In this document: positions 1 to 10,918 of the stretch, piece after piece
How the letters are laid out: each line of letters begins with the position of its first letter
Position numbering within the stretch: position 1 is the stretch's first letter
Assembly: GCA_038501195.1 (NCBI GenBank)
Contig: JBBPUQ010000002.1
Span: forward strand, 3,906,001-3,970,000
Direction: 5' to 3'
DNA length: 64,000 nucleotides
DNA from: Nemania diffusa
Lineage: Eukaryota > Ascomycota > Sordariomycetes > Xylariales > Xylariaceae
Notes under the pieces: generated by a model
Seen by the model: only the letters and a program-made list of their open reading frames with translations
What the model was told of the DNA's origin: nothing
Database searches by the model: none
Translations under genes and position numbers: made by a program

Positions 1-1
1 A

Positions 2-991
2 CCCAATCTTGAACATACGTTCCAACACCCCAGCGTAGATCTAAGGCGTGCTCTTGCCGAGCAGGGAAGGTTTTCCCTTAGAATCCAAGGGCAAGTGAAT
101 TCGCTCCTCACGCACAAACAATTTCTTGACTGGCTGTCTCGTTCGCACCAATCTCTTGTCCTAGTCGACGCCAATATTCGAGAATCGGCCCTCGAGCGCC
201 TCTCCGCTGTCTCCGCGTTCAGCAGCACCCTGGTAACATGCCTGATGGAGGCATACCAGGACACCGCCGTGGTTGTCCACTTCTTCTGCGGACTACATGC
301 GTCGCCCAATGACACCTGGTACGGACCCACGGGCCTCGTGCGCTCGCTCATCCTCCAACTGCTCATGAAACTGTACACAAAGGACCCCCAGATGAAGACC
401 TGGAGCTTGGACTTCATTAATGACCGCGAATTCCTTCAGAACCTGGAACAGCACTCCTTAGTCGATCTATGCTCGGCGCTGCACGGACTGCTGTACGAGT
501 TCACGCCTGACATGTACGTCTACTGCATCATCGACTCTATCTCGTGCTTTGACATCAGTCGGCTGCTAAAGGACCTCGGCACCGTCATGGAGGGGCTGCG
601 GAACATCATCAACGATACAAAGCTGGTGCCAGTTGTCAAGGTCCTGCTTACCCACCCATTCGAAAGCAGACGAGCGATCAAGGACATGCCGCTCTTCAAG
701 GAGGATCCTGCCCGGTTAATCAGCTTGAGCAGAAACAATGTGGTGCCGGGAAGTATTTCGAGCCGGGTGGTAGGCGAGCACTTGCTCAGGGCACCTTCGC
801 CTCTACGGGGGAGGACGCCGTCTCCAGTCGGCTATGCCAGAGTTCCGCCGCCTGCCGTATCATCGAGGAGGAGAAACGCTGGTCCAGCTTCTGTTGCGAG
901 GGGTATATTCTTTGATGGGGATGTGGACGAAGACGAGAATGCGAATTGGTATGATAATAGCGATGATATGAATTATGGAAGTAGTCTCTGA
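2..991 (+). CDS. STAND/NACHT-associated fungal protein, C-terminal part (5' end outside window)
   Basis: The frame is open from base 2 to the stop at 989-991, so the gene begins upstream of the window; the GTG at 95 is not a credible start. The visible ~329 residues resemble the region found in large fungal proteins related to STAND/NACHT NTPases: 'LLVD'-like strand (seen as LVLVDANI), then a helix-rich stretch with HFFCG and GPTGLVRSLILQLL, and a beta strand 'YVYCIIDSISCFD' resembling a degenerate Walker B. No P-loop is visible in this part. The last ~90 residues are low-complexity, Pro/Ser/Arg-rich, and end in an acidic Asp/Glu/Asn tail. Family placement is by recognition of this motif pattern, not by search. 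The role is unknown; relatives are often linked to non-self recognition, which is inference here. Confidence 0.6.
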   Translation, partial: PNLEHTFQHPSVDLRRALAEQGRFSLRIQGQVNSLLTHKQFLDWLSRSHQSLVLVDANIRESALERLSAVSAFSSTLVTCLMEAYQDTAVVVHFFCGLHASPNDTWYGPTGLVRSLILQLLMKLYTKDPQMKTWSLDFINDREFLQNLEQHSLVDLCSALHGLLYEFTPDMYVYCIIDSISCFDISRLLKDLGTVMEGLRNIINDTKLVPVVKVLLTHPFESRRAIKDMPLFKEDPARLISLSRNNVVPGSISSRVVGEHLLRAPSPLRGRTPSPVGYARVPPPAVSSRRRNAGPASVARGIFFDGDVDEDENANWYDNSDDMNYGSSL

Positions 992-1982
992 GGCGTACCT
1001 AATACCTATATGCGGACGCAAGCAGAGTCAGTCTCAAATACCTGCCCCTGAACATTAGGCCATAGTTATGAGATGATTGATGGTAACATGGTAAAATAAA
1101 TATTGTCTTCTTGGATCAAGAGATACTTGCGCATCTAGCAAAATTAGGTGGACTTGTATTTGTTTAGTTACATATACCTACGAGTATAATTTGTTATGGT
1201 AAAATAAGTTATTAGTGGCCCCACGTTCTAGCTAGGCCTAGACGTATGATGTAGCTAGTAATATATGCGTACGGACTGTAGTACTACACGTTACAGTACG
1301 TACTGCAAACAGCATTTACATTTTAGTCTATTTCTGTCCTAGTTGCTTCTGTTTCTAACTACTTAGATAGGAGCTTGCTCCAAACCAAACACTAAACTGC
1401 TTCATCATAGATATACTACACGATGACCTACTTAAGGTCAGTGGGTGCAGATTAGAAGAGGCCTTTAGGCTTACAAGTGGTGGCCCCTAACGCAGCACTG
1501 TAGGTATCACATCTGGGGCAAAGCCCACCTTTTAGGCTCCACAAGCTGCATTAAATAGGTTTAAATTGGCCAATCATAATCGAGGCCCTATCATCGCCTC
1601 TCACGAGATCTTTTTCCCTATTATTCAAATAATCTAAAGCTTGGACTAATGCAAATTATTGAGGAATAGCCGTACTGGCTTTAATCTTCTTGTATCAACT
1701 ATAACGACTGCTTTTGCGCCAGACGGCGTCCGTTCTTTACACAGTTTGCTCCAGGACTTTCCCATTCGAGCCTCTATCGCTTTCTCGTTGATCCTGTCAG
1801 CTCTCATACGATTCGGCCGTCTTGGCGGGCATGTGATTGCGCGCTCACCTTTGCCTTTACCGTCGCCATCGATCCGCCGCTAGACAAAACCTAATCTAGG
1901 ATCTGCAGATACGTGCACTATATATTAGACCCTTGATGTCTTCATTCTCAATTTCGCATAGCACTAGTATCGAGCGGTAGCA
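992..1982. other. Intergenic region with promoter of the uridine kinase gene
   Basis: No convincing gene. An open frame at 1659-1883 has no supporting features. The stretch contains a CCAAT palindrome at 1565-1576 and a pyrimidine-rich segment before the start codon at 1983. Confidence 0.6.
1565..1588. promoter_or_regulatory. CCAAT palindrome plus ATCGAGGCC block upstream of uridine kinase
   Basis: ATTGGCCAATCA is followed, after a 2-base spacer, by ATCGAGGCC. The first block is a back-to-back CCAAT box, the core recognised by HAP/CBF complexes in fungi. The same two blocks occur at 4120-4143 before the next gene. It lies about 400 bp upstream of the start codon. Function is inferred from the repeat and from the CCAAT core. 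Confidence 0.4.
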
Positions 1983-3883
1983 ATGGATACCGTCATTAGT
2001 TCGCCGGCTCGCGTGGCCGACAACAGTGCAGCCACCATGACCAAACGTGCACATTACAGCCCGCCATGGGCTGACCTCAGTATTATTGGCATTGCTGGTA
2101 GCTCAGGCTCTGGCAAATCTACCCTTTCTCATGCGATCGTAAATCAGCTGAATTTGCCATGGGTGGTCATCTTATCAATGGTTGGTCATGTATTGCAAGG
2201 TCACAGCGGACCTTATGCGTGCTGACCTATCGCAGGACTCGTACTATAAGCCACTAGACCCCGAGGCGTCCAAGAAGGCGTTCATGAATGAATATGACTT
2301 TGACTCGCCTGATGTAAAGACGCTATCCTGTATTGAATGTATTGTTCGGTGTTGATACAACCTCTCACAGGCTATCGATTTCGACGCATTGCTTCAGACC
2401 CTCCAAGACTTAAAGGCCGGGTAGGTGCAGCTACTGACGTGTCGCAATGAGACACCCCGAGGTCTATACTGCATGACAAGTACTAAGTCGACACCTAGTA
2501 AACGTGCAGAGGTTCCACTATACTCTTTCGAAAAGCATCAGCGAATGGAAAACACGACGACGATCTATTCTCCCCATGTTCTTATTCTAGAAGGCATCTT
2601 TGCGCTATATGACCCTAGAGTAATGGATCTTATGGACATGAGAGTAAGCGCGGGCAGCACATATTTGGTTGTAGTAAATGTTGTTGATCCGATAGTAGAT
2701 ATACTGTGAAGCAGACGCAGATACCTGTCTCTCCAGAAGAAGTGAGTACTTGTACGACAACCAGCACTATACCATCATATTGATGCGCTTCTCCTTTAGT
2801 CTTGCGCGATGTTAGAGACCGCGGCCGAACAGTAGAAGGTTGTATCAAGCAGTGGTTTGGATTCGTGAAGCCGAATTATGAGAAGGCATGTTATGTGCTG
2901 GTCAGACCCAATTGCTCGTATTGCTGACTCGGCCCTACAGTACGTTGTGCCTCAGAGGAACCATGCCGGTATGTCGCAAATATATGGCATCCTCCACCTT
3001 GATACATACTAACATAAATTCTAGATATTATCGTGCCTAGGGGGATTGAGAATCGAGTCGCGATGAGTAAGTAAATATTGCATCTAATGGACCAAATACC
3101 ACTAATATCAGAAAGCTATGGTCACTCAGTACATAGAGAGAAAGCTACTGGAAAAGTCCACGCATCACCGCGCAGCGTTGAAGAGCTTAGAGGCCGGCTT
3201 TGAAAGCGAGCCTCTCTCGAAGAGAGTCGTAATCCTTAAGGAGACGCCCCAGCTCAAGGGCATGAATACTCTAATTCAGGATATCGATACCTCAAGTGAA
3301 GACTTTATCTTCTACTTTGACAGGTTTTGCTGTCTTCTTATTGAGCAGTAAGTAGTTGCCGAGTACCCCAGAAGAGCTCAGGGCTGAAACCAAGTACAGG
3401 GCACTGAATAATGTTCACTTCAAGGAGTGGACTGTTGAAACTTCATCTGGGTTTCCATATCACGGTCTGGCCCCTAAGGGCGAAGTCAGTGCCGTGCTGG
3501 TCCTCAGAGGTGGAGCCACGTTTGAAGCAGGGTTGAGGAGAGTGATCCCAGATTGTCGGACTGGGCGGCTTCTGATCCAATCTAACGTGAGAACCGGGGA
3601 ACCAGAACTACATTATCTAAAGTTGCCCAAAGATATCAGCGAACATGAAAGCGTGCTGCTCTTCGACTCTCAGATGTCGAGTGGCGGCTCCGGTCTAATG
3701 GCTGTTCAAGTCTTGGTTGACCATGGGGTGCCCCAAGATCGTATCGTGTTTGCTACGTATTCCGCTGGACGTGTTGGCTTACATCGTCTAACGAAAGTAT
3801 TCCCGGAGATCGCGGTTGTAGTTGGAAACATGGTACCAGATATTGAAGAGAGATGGGTCGAGAATAGATACTTCCGGTGCTGA
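1983..3883 (+). CDS. URK1: Uridine kinase with C-terminal UPRT-like domain
   Basis: Ten exons read as one 461-residue protein: 1983-2180, 2236-2313, 2371-2420, 2499-2643, 2699-2741, 2800-2885, 2941-2968, 3025-3066, 3116-3347, 3400-3883. I placed each junction by splice signals and family similarity, and the total is a whole number of codons. The product phosphorylates uridine and cytidine in pyrimidine salvage in the cytosol. The N-terminal kinase has the P-loop GSSGSGKST at residues 39-47, then the DSYYKPL and EYDFDSPDAIDFD segments and LILEGIFAL. The C-terminal half is a phosphoribosyltransferase-like domain with IPDCRTGRLLIQ and DSQMSSGG (about 390-397); the uracil-binding motif of true UPRTs is not seen at the C-terminus, which ends RYFRC. 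Oddities: intron 2886-2940 starts with GC, and nine introns is many for this family. Divergence suggests it may be a paralogue; that is not proven. Confidence 0.85.
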
Positions 3884-4422
3884 CCATTCGAGTCAGCCGC
3901 CCACCAGAAACTGCGCATATAGGACATAGACTAGGTGTCTTAACCTAGGCCGGGAGGTGCGTAGGTCAGCATCCGCATTTCAGACTCAATAGCATGGCGT
4001 TCTTATTTCCATTGAAAAGGCGTTGACACATCAACGAATTTGTTCCGATTTGTTGTCAGCAGATGAGGCTCGGCCTTTCGATTGGATCTACCATCGAATT
4101 AGTCCTGTGCTCGTATAGAATTGGCCAATCAGGGATCGAGGCCTAAAGCGCTAACCCCTCGTTCAATAAGCTTAGAACTAACTACGTACTTATTATCCAG
4201 GCAGGACTATCTACATGGATATCAAGCCTGGTATTGAGAACGGTGTTTGTAGAAAATATTATAAAATGCGCGGTTTGTCCTTTTTTTTTGTCGCTCTCTT
4301 TTATTTCTGTCTATATTCATCATCCTACTGTGCTTCCTTTGCTCTCTCAACTAGTTCATATTTCTCCCGCTATTCTCAAATACACACTCGGTTAATACGG
4401 AACTATATTCTACTTTCCCACA
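3884..4422. other. Intergenic region and promoter of the alpha/beta hydrolase
   Basis: No gene is seen. It holds the second copy of the CCAAT/ATCGAGGCC motif and, from about 4270, a long pyrimidine-rich tract running to the start codon at 4423, typical of fungal core promoters and leaders. Confidence 0.6.
4120..4143. promoter_or_regulatory. Second copy of the CCAAT palindrome plus ATCGAGGCC motif
   Basis: ATTGGCCAATCA, a 3-base spacer, then ATCGAGGCC. It matches the motif at 1565-1588 apart from the spacer and lies about 280 bp upstream of the hydrolase start. The surrounding sequence is not obviously duplicated. Confidence 0.4.
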
Positions 4423-5187
4423 ATGTCTGAAACAAAACCAGTAATTGTCCTCTGTCCTGGGGCCTGGTGTGACCCGGAATACTTCCAATTCACAACAGAC
4501 ATCCTTACAAAAGCCGGGTACACTTGTCTCGCAGTGGCTCTACCCAGCGTCGGGTCTGAGCTGAGACCTAAAGATGCACCTCCTATCACTCAGGGTCTAC
4601 AAACAGACGCGAAGGCCGTCCGAGATATTGTGATCCCGCAACTCGATGCAGGGCATGATGTCGTGGTCGTATGTCACAGCTACGGCGGGGTGGTTACCAG
4701 CGAGGCAGTCAAGGGGTTAGACCGCGCCTCGCGTGGGCCAGACACCGGCGCCGTCATCCACCTCGTGTACGTAGCCGCTCTCGTCCTAGAAGTCGGCACC
4801 CAAGTCTGGCCCGGGGGCGACCCGCCGGAAAATTTCGTCGTGGACGGCGAGCTGTGCTGGCGCGACCCCAATGCCTCCGACACCCATCTCTGGCTCGCCG
4901 GCTGCAACGAGGAGCAGCTGAAGCTCCTCGTCTCGTCTGCACGCAGCCATGTGCGCAAGTGCTTCGCGGACCCCATAACGTACGACGGCTGGCGCCACAT
5001 CCCCGGCACCTACGTCCGCGCCTTAAAGGACCTCATGCCGAACATGATCGTCGCGGCGCCCGAGGGCCACAAGTTCGAGGATGTCGTCGAAGTCGACGCG
5101 GATCACTTTGCGTTTTGCAGCGCCCCCGAGCAGGTTGCTGATGCTATCATTAAAGCTTCTGAGAAAGCCGTGGCTAGTGGCATCTGA
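4423..5187 (+). CDS. Alpha/beta hydrolase (AB_hydrolase_6 / EstC-like)
   Basis: Single-exon gene of 254 residues with an in-frame ATG preceded by a pyrimidine-rich leader. The N-terminal strand VIVLCPGAW is the usual oxyanion-hole region. The nucleophile elbow is CHSYGG with Ser86. The likely catalytic His is His228 in DADHFAF near the C-terminus, and an acidic partner is expected between them. There is no signal peptide or membrane segment, so it is probably cytosolic. Family members hydrolyse esters or related bonds; the substrate cannot be told. Codon use becomes strongly GC-rich in the second half, which produces long mirror frames on both strands. It shares a promoter motif with the uridine kinase gene upstream, so co-regulation is possible. 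Confidence 0.9.
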   Translation: MSETKPVIVLCPGAWCDPEYFQFTTDILTKAGYTCLAVALPSVGSELRPKDAPPITQGLQTDAKAVRDIVIPQLDAGHDVVVVCHSYGGVVTSEAVKGLDRASRGPDTGAVIHLVYVAALVLEVGTQVWPGGDPPENFVVDGELCWRDPNASDTHLWLAGCNEEQLKLLVSSARSHVRKCFADPITYDGWRHIPGTYVRALKDLMPNMIVAAPEGHKFEDVVEVDADHFAFCSAPEQVADAIIKASEKAVASGI

Positions 5188-7055
5188 AATGATGGTGCTG
5201 AGTGACGTCAGATACATACTGATAATACTACTGTATAATTACTTTTAGACTTGATATCCCCCTCTATTTATTTATAAGATATTACATACATAGGTAATAA
5301 GGCTTCGTGTTGTTATAAGTCTATCATGTCCTCCACGTTAACCTGCCTGATTATTTAATAAAACTCGAGGCGGCATATAAATCTTTACCTCCTCTCTCTT
5401 CTAAACATAAAATGTACATTCATATTCTTGTCACTGAGCTCCAGAGGTACGCATATTAATAACCCACCCCTCTCGTCTAACTCTACACTGCAAAACTTGA
5501 AGGTAATTTATTGAAATTTATTTTGCTAAGCTTGAGATGATTCACAGTTGGTATTGCACAAACTGAGTCCAACATTTCCTCCCAGTAGTGCGAGAAGTTT
5601 TAAACTTAAATGGCCAGCCCTTTAAACACAAGCTTCATGAGAAAATGACCTGCAGCCGCAGTTTCTCATACGAAAAAATCACACTGTAGAATGTGCGAAA
5701 GTTGAGGTATATTTAATTTCTATTTTACGCAAAAAAACAAAAACCAAACTCCTTAACCCTTTGAATTATTCTACTAGATTACATAAGTTTTGTTGCATAA
5801 CTCATAATCTTATTTTGAAAAACTAGTACAAAAGCGCTGTCGCTACTTGTTGGTTAGCCGAAAGGTGTATGAAAAATGTCAAATATATAAGGATCTTGTG
5901 AGAAATGACCCCAAACAAACTGAAGGTAACACATAACCTGTCTTGTTAATCCAATTCTGAGCCTAACATAGCGCTCTTAGGTCAACTGTTACTAAGAGAA
6001 TATAATTACGACTTGTCGAATCTAGTTTTTATTCACTGTAAATAACTCCTAGTCTACTCTACTAGCTATGAACCCTTGACTTTGAGCTCTACATAATGGT
6101 GATTGGTTTCTCTTCATTATACCTGAAACTATTTATTATTATATTATATTGGCAGCGTAAGATGGCATCCACTATTGATGCGACATGTTGTCGGTGTCTT
6201 TGTCTGTTTCATGGACTTACCTTGAGAAGACTGACAGTTGGTCGATAGTATACCGCAGAGAAAATGATATCAAATAGGCAAGGTTTAGGAAAGAGACATC
6301 AATTAACCCCAGAATTATTTCAAAATAGGGAACTGGTTGTACTCAAAGCACTGTTGTTATTGTGTACATGTTCATAACCCTTGTTAAGTGGCTGTGAAGT
6401 GAAGTGCAACTACGTAATATACTATATATGGTAGCAGGCTACAGCTACCTAATCGTCGAATTAACGGAATGATCTGCAACTGCCATCCTCTGAGAGTCTG
6501 ACTCATTAAAATTGATCTGATGCTTTGTTACTGTCCCCATGTGTTTCATGTTAGGCTTCACGATTACTATTTACCATGATATAAGCCACGTTAGATTGTA
6601 AGGTTGTGCATTAGTATTCTGTACGGAAAGATAGTAATCTAAACCCAGCCTGATAGAAGCATATTTTGCTTTAAATACTAGGCTATCACGTGTCAGCGGA
6701 TTGATCATCGGGTCTGCGCCCCTGAAGACGCCGCTTGGCGCGTTAGGTAGGTATGATGCGCTGTGCAGCACTGTCGCCTGGGCCTTGTAGCCTAGTGACT
6801 TAGTACCCTGACAGGGCGTTCTGAACATGCCAAGTGCTTTATCTGAGTGGGTTGCTCCAGGGTGATTATCGGCTTGAACCACCTAAAGGCTAAAGCTGTA
6901 GTAGCAAGCTTCGACAACCATTCAGGTACCCGGTCCAATTTCTTCCAGTTGTTTTACTTTGCGACCATTCGAACCTTCGCATAGTGTTGCCTGGCTCCTA
7001 ATCGTGTACCTCATCTTATATTTCGCGACGCTATAACCACTGCAATCTGCCCAAG
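5188..7055. other. Gene-free intergenic DNA, AT-rich in its first part
   Basis: From about 5200 to 6550 the DNA is AT-rich with A- and T-runs and no coding signal. A 103-residue open frame on the minus strand (6571-6882) has no recognisable domain, splice signals or start context and is not called. The last 150 bp form the promoter of the BAR-domain gene. Confidence 0.6.
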
Positions 7056-8348
7056 ATGGACAACTTTAAGGCTTTCGGCAATAGCCTGAGGTGAGTTGAC
7101 AAAGCCAAGCTTGTCGTCATAGCACCACGATGGGGGCTTTATTGCTGATACGCATTCTGAACCAGCAACATCGGCTCTCAGATAACCCCATCCCTCTCTC
7201 GTACCTTTCAGTATACGAAAGAACAACTTGGGCAGGCCGAGGACAAGGTGAGCATGGCATATCGAAATCTCGTACCAATATAAGTCGCTAATCAGATTCA
7301 CTGCAGACCGAGCTCCCTCCTGACTACATTGACCTGGAGAAGCGCGTGGACGCCCTGAAGCAGGTTCATCAGAAACTGCTCGCCGTGACGTGAGTGCTGC
7401 ATTGCCACGAGAATACCTTTATTAGGCATATGGGCTGACCAGCTGGGCCCATTATTTTAGCTCTCAATACTCCAACGAAGCTTACGACTACCCACCCAAC
7501 ATCAAGGAAACCTTCCAGGATCTCGGCCGTACCGTCAGCGAGAAGGTTAATCTCCTTTCTTCGGCATCCACCCCTGCCGAAGCGCAGGCTGCTTTGACCG
7601 CGCCGCCGACCGCGAAGCCCCAGCCGAAGACATTCAACCATGCTATTGCGCGTGCCAGTCTGGCCAGCTCACAGCTCCTCCACCACCAACATACCGGGGC
7701 TGGCGAAGACCCGCTGGCCACGGCCCTGGAGAAGTATGCGCTGGCTGAGGAACGCGTCGGCGAGGCTCGTCTTGCCCAAGACGCACAGATCCAGAGCAGG
7801 TTCTTGGCTGGCTGGAACACCACCTTGAACACCAACTTGATGTTTGCCACGCGCGCACGCAGGAATGTGGAGAAGACTCGCCTGACTCTAGACTCTGTCA
7901 AGTCTCGTGCCAAGGGCACAACCTGGAAGATGGGGGGCATGATGCCTCGCGAGGAGCACCTAAACTCCGATGAACTTAGCCCCGAGGCGCAAGAGGAGAT
8001 TGAGAAGGCCGAAGATGAATTCGTCACGCAGACTGAGGAGGCTGTCGGCGTCATGAAGAATGTATGTGGTCTCTACAAAGTTATGATTTGTATGGATTAT
8101 GGCTAATATTATTTACAGGTTCTTGATACCCCTGAACCCCTTCGCAACCTTGCAGAGCTTATTGCTGCTCAAGTTGAGTACCACAAGAAAGCTTATGAGA
8201 TCCTGAACGAGCTGGCCCCTGTCATCGAGGGCCTGCAGCTTCAGCAGGAGGTATGTAGCCACACACACGTGCCCATGATGAGGACGGTTTGCTGATCGTG
8301 GCTTCACTATAGGAAAACTACCGCAAGAGCCGCGAAAACGCCGCGTAA
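7056..8348 (+). CDS. BAR-domain protein, Gvp36 type
   Basis: Six exons: 7056-7090, 7166-7247, 7307-7389, 7461-8061, 8119-8250, 8313-8348, giving 322 residues, close to yeast Gvp36 (about 326). The protein is almost entirely helical and charged, as expected of a crescent-shaped BAR dimer that senses or bends membranes in endocytosis and Golgi/vacuole traffic. Landmarks are RTFQYTKEQLGQAED, LPPDYIDLEKRVDALKQVH, a KWKMGG-like basic patch (seen as TTWKMGGMMPREEH) and the C-terminal helix EPLRNLAELIAAQVEYHKKA. All introns are 57-75 nt with standard ends. The second exon acceptor was chosen at 7165 because the nearer AG would bring a stop into frame. There is no transmembrane segment. Confidence 0.88.
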
Positions 8349-9319
8349 ACAATCATCATCAACTTTGCCGATAATCTGAACTTTCCACTGCCTTGCTAGT
8401 GGATTTAGTAGGTCCTCGGGAACCCCAGCTTTCGAGGCGTTCCAATGTGTAGGTGGGGTGAAGGATATTTTCCAAGTCATTAATTCTTGATGTATCACTC
8501 AAGCTGTTTTTAGTCAAATGCAAGTAGACAAGAGGACAGAACCCTGAAACGTGATAGCCAAACCTATTTTAATGCGTGTTTCAAGTTTTACTGGGGTGTT
8601 CTAGGTATACGATGATGTCAGCGATGGTCTCAACTACATGGGTAACATCGTTAGGTATGGTTTGTCTAGTTTGTAGCCTCGTTTTTATCAACTCTATATG
8701 AACAAAATCGCAACACTCATTTGCCCACATTATTTATGAGCGTGCTTCTTATTTTGGCGACTACGGTATTGTTATGGCATAATACTCTGTAAGAAAAGTA
8801 TTAGAAACTCTTCATATCCTAACTAGGTAGGTATCTCGGGGCGGTCGACGATAATATAGGTACCCGTGAAACTTGTTTGTCTAACTCCCTAGACTAGATA
8901 CGCATCAGGCACAGAAATTCTCCTAAGAATTCCGACATGCCGATTGACTTTGACTGTGCTTTAGTAGCCTAGATTACAAGAAGACCTACCGCTTGCATTA
9001 TGTAGGTAGTAGGTCGGTTACCTGCAGGAGGTAGTTGATACCTCCTACAGGTTATAGATACCTAGGGGCATTATTCTGTACTGTACCTGCTTATCGGTAG
9101 CGTTGTAAAGGCTTATATCTAATTGGACAACTGTAGAGGTAGGTACCCCACTCACGTGATTTTGAGCTCTGACGTTCCCCGGAGCTTCCAGGGAAGCAAT
9201 TGGCCGATTGATTAGTTGATATGATTGATTTAGGTAATTGATGCAGCTCGGACCTTTGATGGTTTGCTCGACATTCAATTCACGCAATTGAACACCACAC
9301 AACACACCGGCCACCCACC
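8349..9319. other. Intergenic region upstream of the complex I subunit gene
   Basis: No gene is seen. It carries several TAGGTA/CCTACC words and a near-perfect inverted repeat at 9018-9054. The last 100 bp are the promoter and leader of the next gene. Confidence 0.6.
9018..9054. repeat. Inverted repeat with 16-bp arms and 5-base loop
   Basis: Arms 9018-9033 and 9039-9054 match at 14 of 16 positions when one is reverse-complemented (core CCTGYAGGAGGTA). It lies about 265 bp upstream of the NDUFA5-type gene. It could form a hairpin or a palindromic protein site; no function is known. Confidence 0.6.
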
Positions 9320-10177
9320 ATGCGGCGGACACTCCGACTCCTCGCCAATGTCAAGCCCGTCCGCTACCTCGAGGCGGGCAACCCGACCGGCCTGACGGGC
9401 CTGTACACCCACCGGTCGCCGCGCTCGTCGCTGCTCTTCCTGTACTCGAGCACGCTCGAGAAGCTGCAGAAGTTCCCCGAGTCGTCGCTGTACCGCAAGT
9501 CCGTCGAGGCCCAGACGAAGCACCGTATGGCCATCGTCGAGGCCGCCGAGCCCCCGGGCCACAAGGAGTGGGCGCAGCGCGCGCAGCAGCTCATCAAGGA
9601 CAACCCCGAGGTCTTCGCCACCGCGAGCGCCCAGCTCGACGGCTCCGACGCGGTCAAGGTCATCTCCGGCGGCGCCATCTTCATCCACCGCACCGACATC
9701 GAGCCCAAGGACGTCCGGGTGAACGAGTGGGACGGAGAGCGTGACGAGGGCAGCGGAGACGAGGGGTTGCGTGGTGCCGAGGAGCGTGAGACTCCCGCCT
9801 TCGAGGCATTGTACGAGAGGAAACCACTGGATCTCCCCAATAAGCTCAAGTGGGAGCCTGAGCCGCAGATGACTGCTGAGCAGTACGTTATTCTCTCACA
9901 ACGGACATATACGCCCAAATTTGCTTGCTAACATCGGGGTTCCGCATAGGGTTGATGCGATTGAGAAAAAGATTGGCTCTGGCCTGATCGAGGAAATTGT
10001 GCAATTGGCTGAGAGCGAACTAAAGCTAGTCGATATCCTATATGAGGCGAAGGTGTAAGTACCATCATCGTACACGGGGGAGATATATGTCTAACGCTAA
10101 CTCAATGTAGCTGGGAGAGTCTAGAAGAGCAGCCGGCCGCAGGCCAGTGGGAATATTTCGAGCGAAAATCGACATAA
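9320..10177 (+). CDS. NADH:ubiquinone oxidoreductase subunit, NDUFA5 / 29.9 kDa type
   Basis: Three exons (9320-9882, 9950-10054, 10111-10177) encode 244 residues. This is the fungal form of complex I subunit NDUFA5 (Neurospora 29.9 kDa subunit), an accessory subunit on the matrix arm. The N-terminus MRRTLRLLANVKP is a basic presequence-like stretch. The family signature follows: TGLTGLYTHRSPRSSLLFLY, then LEKLQKFPESSLYRKSVEA and HRMAIVEAAEPPGHKEW. The C-terminus contains IEKKIGSGLIEEIVQLAESELKL and WEYFERKS, typical of the longer fungal proteins. Introns are 67 and 56 nt with GCTAAC and CTAAC branch sites. The first exon is very GC-rich. Identity is confident from the motif series. Confidence 0.92.
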
Positions 10178-10918
10178 AGGCAGCTATCCTAGGCGAAACG
10201 AAAATAGAATATTCCACAAGTTAGACCTGTTTTATCAGTAGGGGATGGGTGCAGTATACTGCATTGTACATACAAACAACTTGTGATTCCCTTGCGCATA
10301 CATGTTTTAATAGCGTATGATATGATGTCAACTTTGTTGGCTTTATTGGGTGCAGCATGACACCGCACTTAGTCCCTAAGTGTGTGAACAGAGGTTGGGG
10401 ATCTATATGGTTGACATCTGATAGAAAACCTCTACTAAACAAGCTCTGTCGCCTGAGATATGCCCTTGAAAGGCTTGAAAAGAGACTAGTTGCGCCGAAA
10501 TAGCAAAACGAATCTTTTTGATCGAAACATAATAAATACAAAATACTTACTACCAGATAATCCTCCAGGCCTATTTACCTGCTTAGAAGGATTTCCCCTA
10601 GTCTAGATAGTAGCTAATTTGAAAATTACGAGAGTTTCCTTGTCTATTAAATACTCATTTTGCTTTGAATATATCAGGGTGAACCCTTGAGATGTTAGGT
10701 AGGACGTAGTTAGTGATGTTGTTAGTTGGGTACAGTATCCAATATGCCAATATTGCACTGTCCATATTTCCAAGTCGAAATAATTTCATCCACTTACAAC
10801 TTCACACTCGCCACGTACCAGCCAACTTCATCCAAGATACGATGACAATGGAAAGGCATACACCAATATCTCATTTACACCCAGATAAAATCAACAGATA
10901 AATTAATCCCTGTTGAAC
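10178..10918. other. Intergenic region between complex I subunit and Rrn11 genes
   Basis: No supported gene. The 106-residue minus-strand frame at 10221-10541 lacks any recognisable feature. The sequence is AT-rich and ends in the leader of the Rrn11 gene. Confidence 0.55.

Noticed and set aside
7488..8054. 188-residue minus-strand frame opposite the BAR-domain gene
   Set aside because: Shadow of the large fourth exon.
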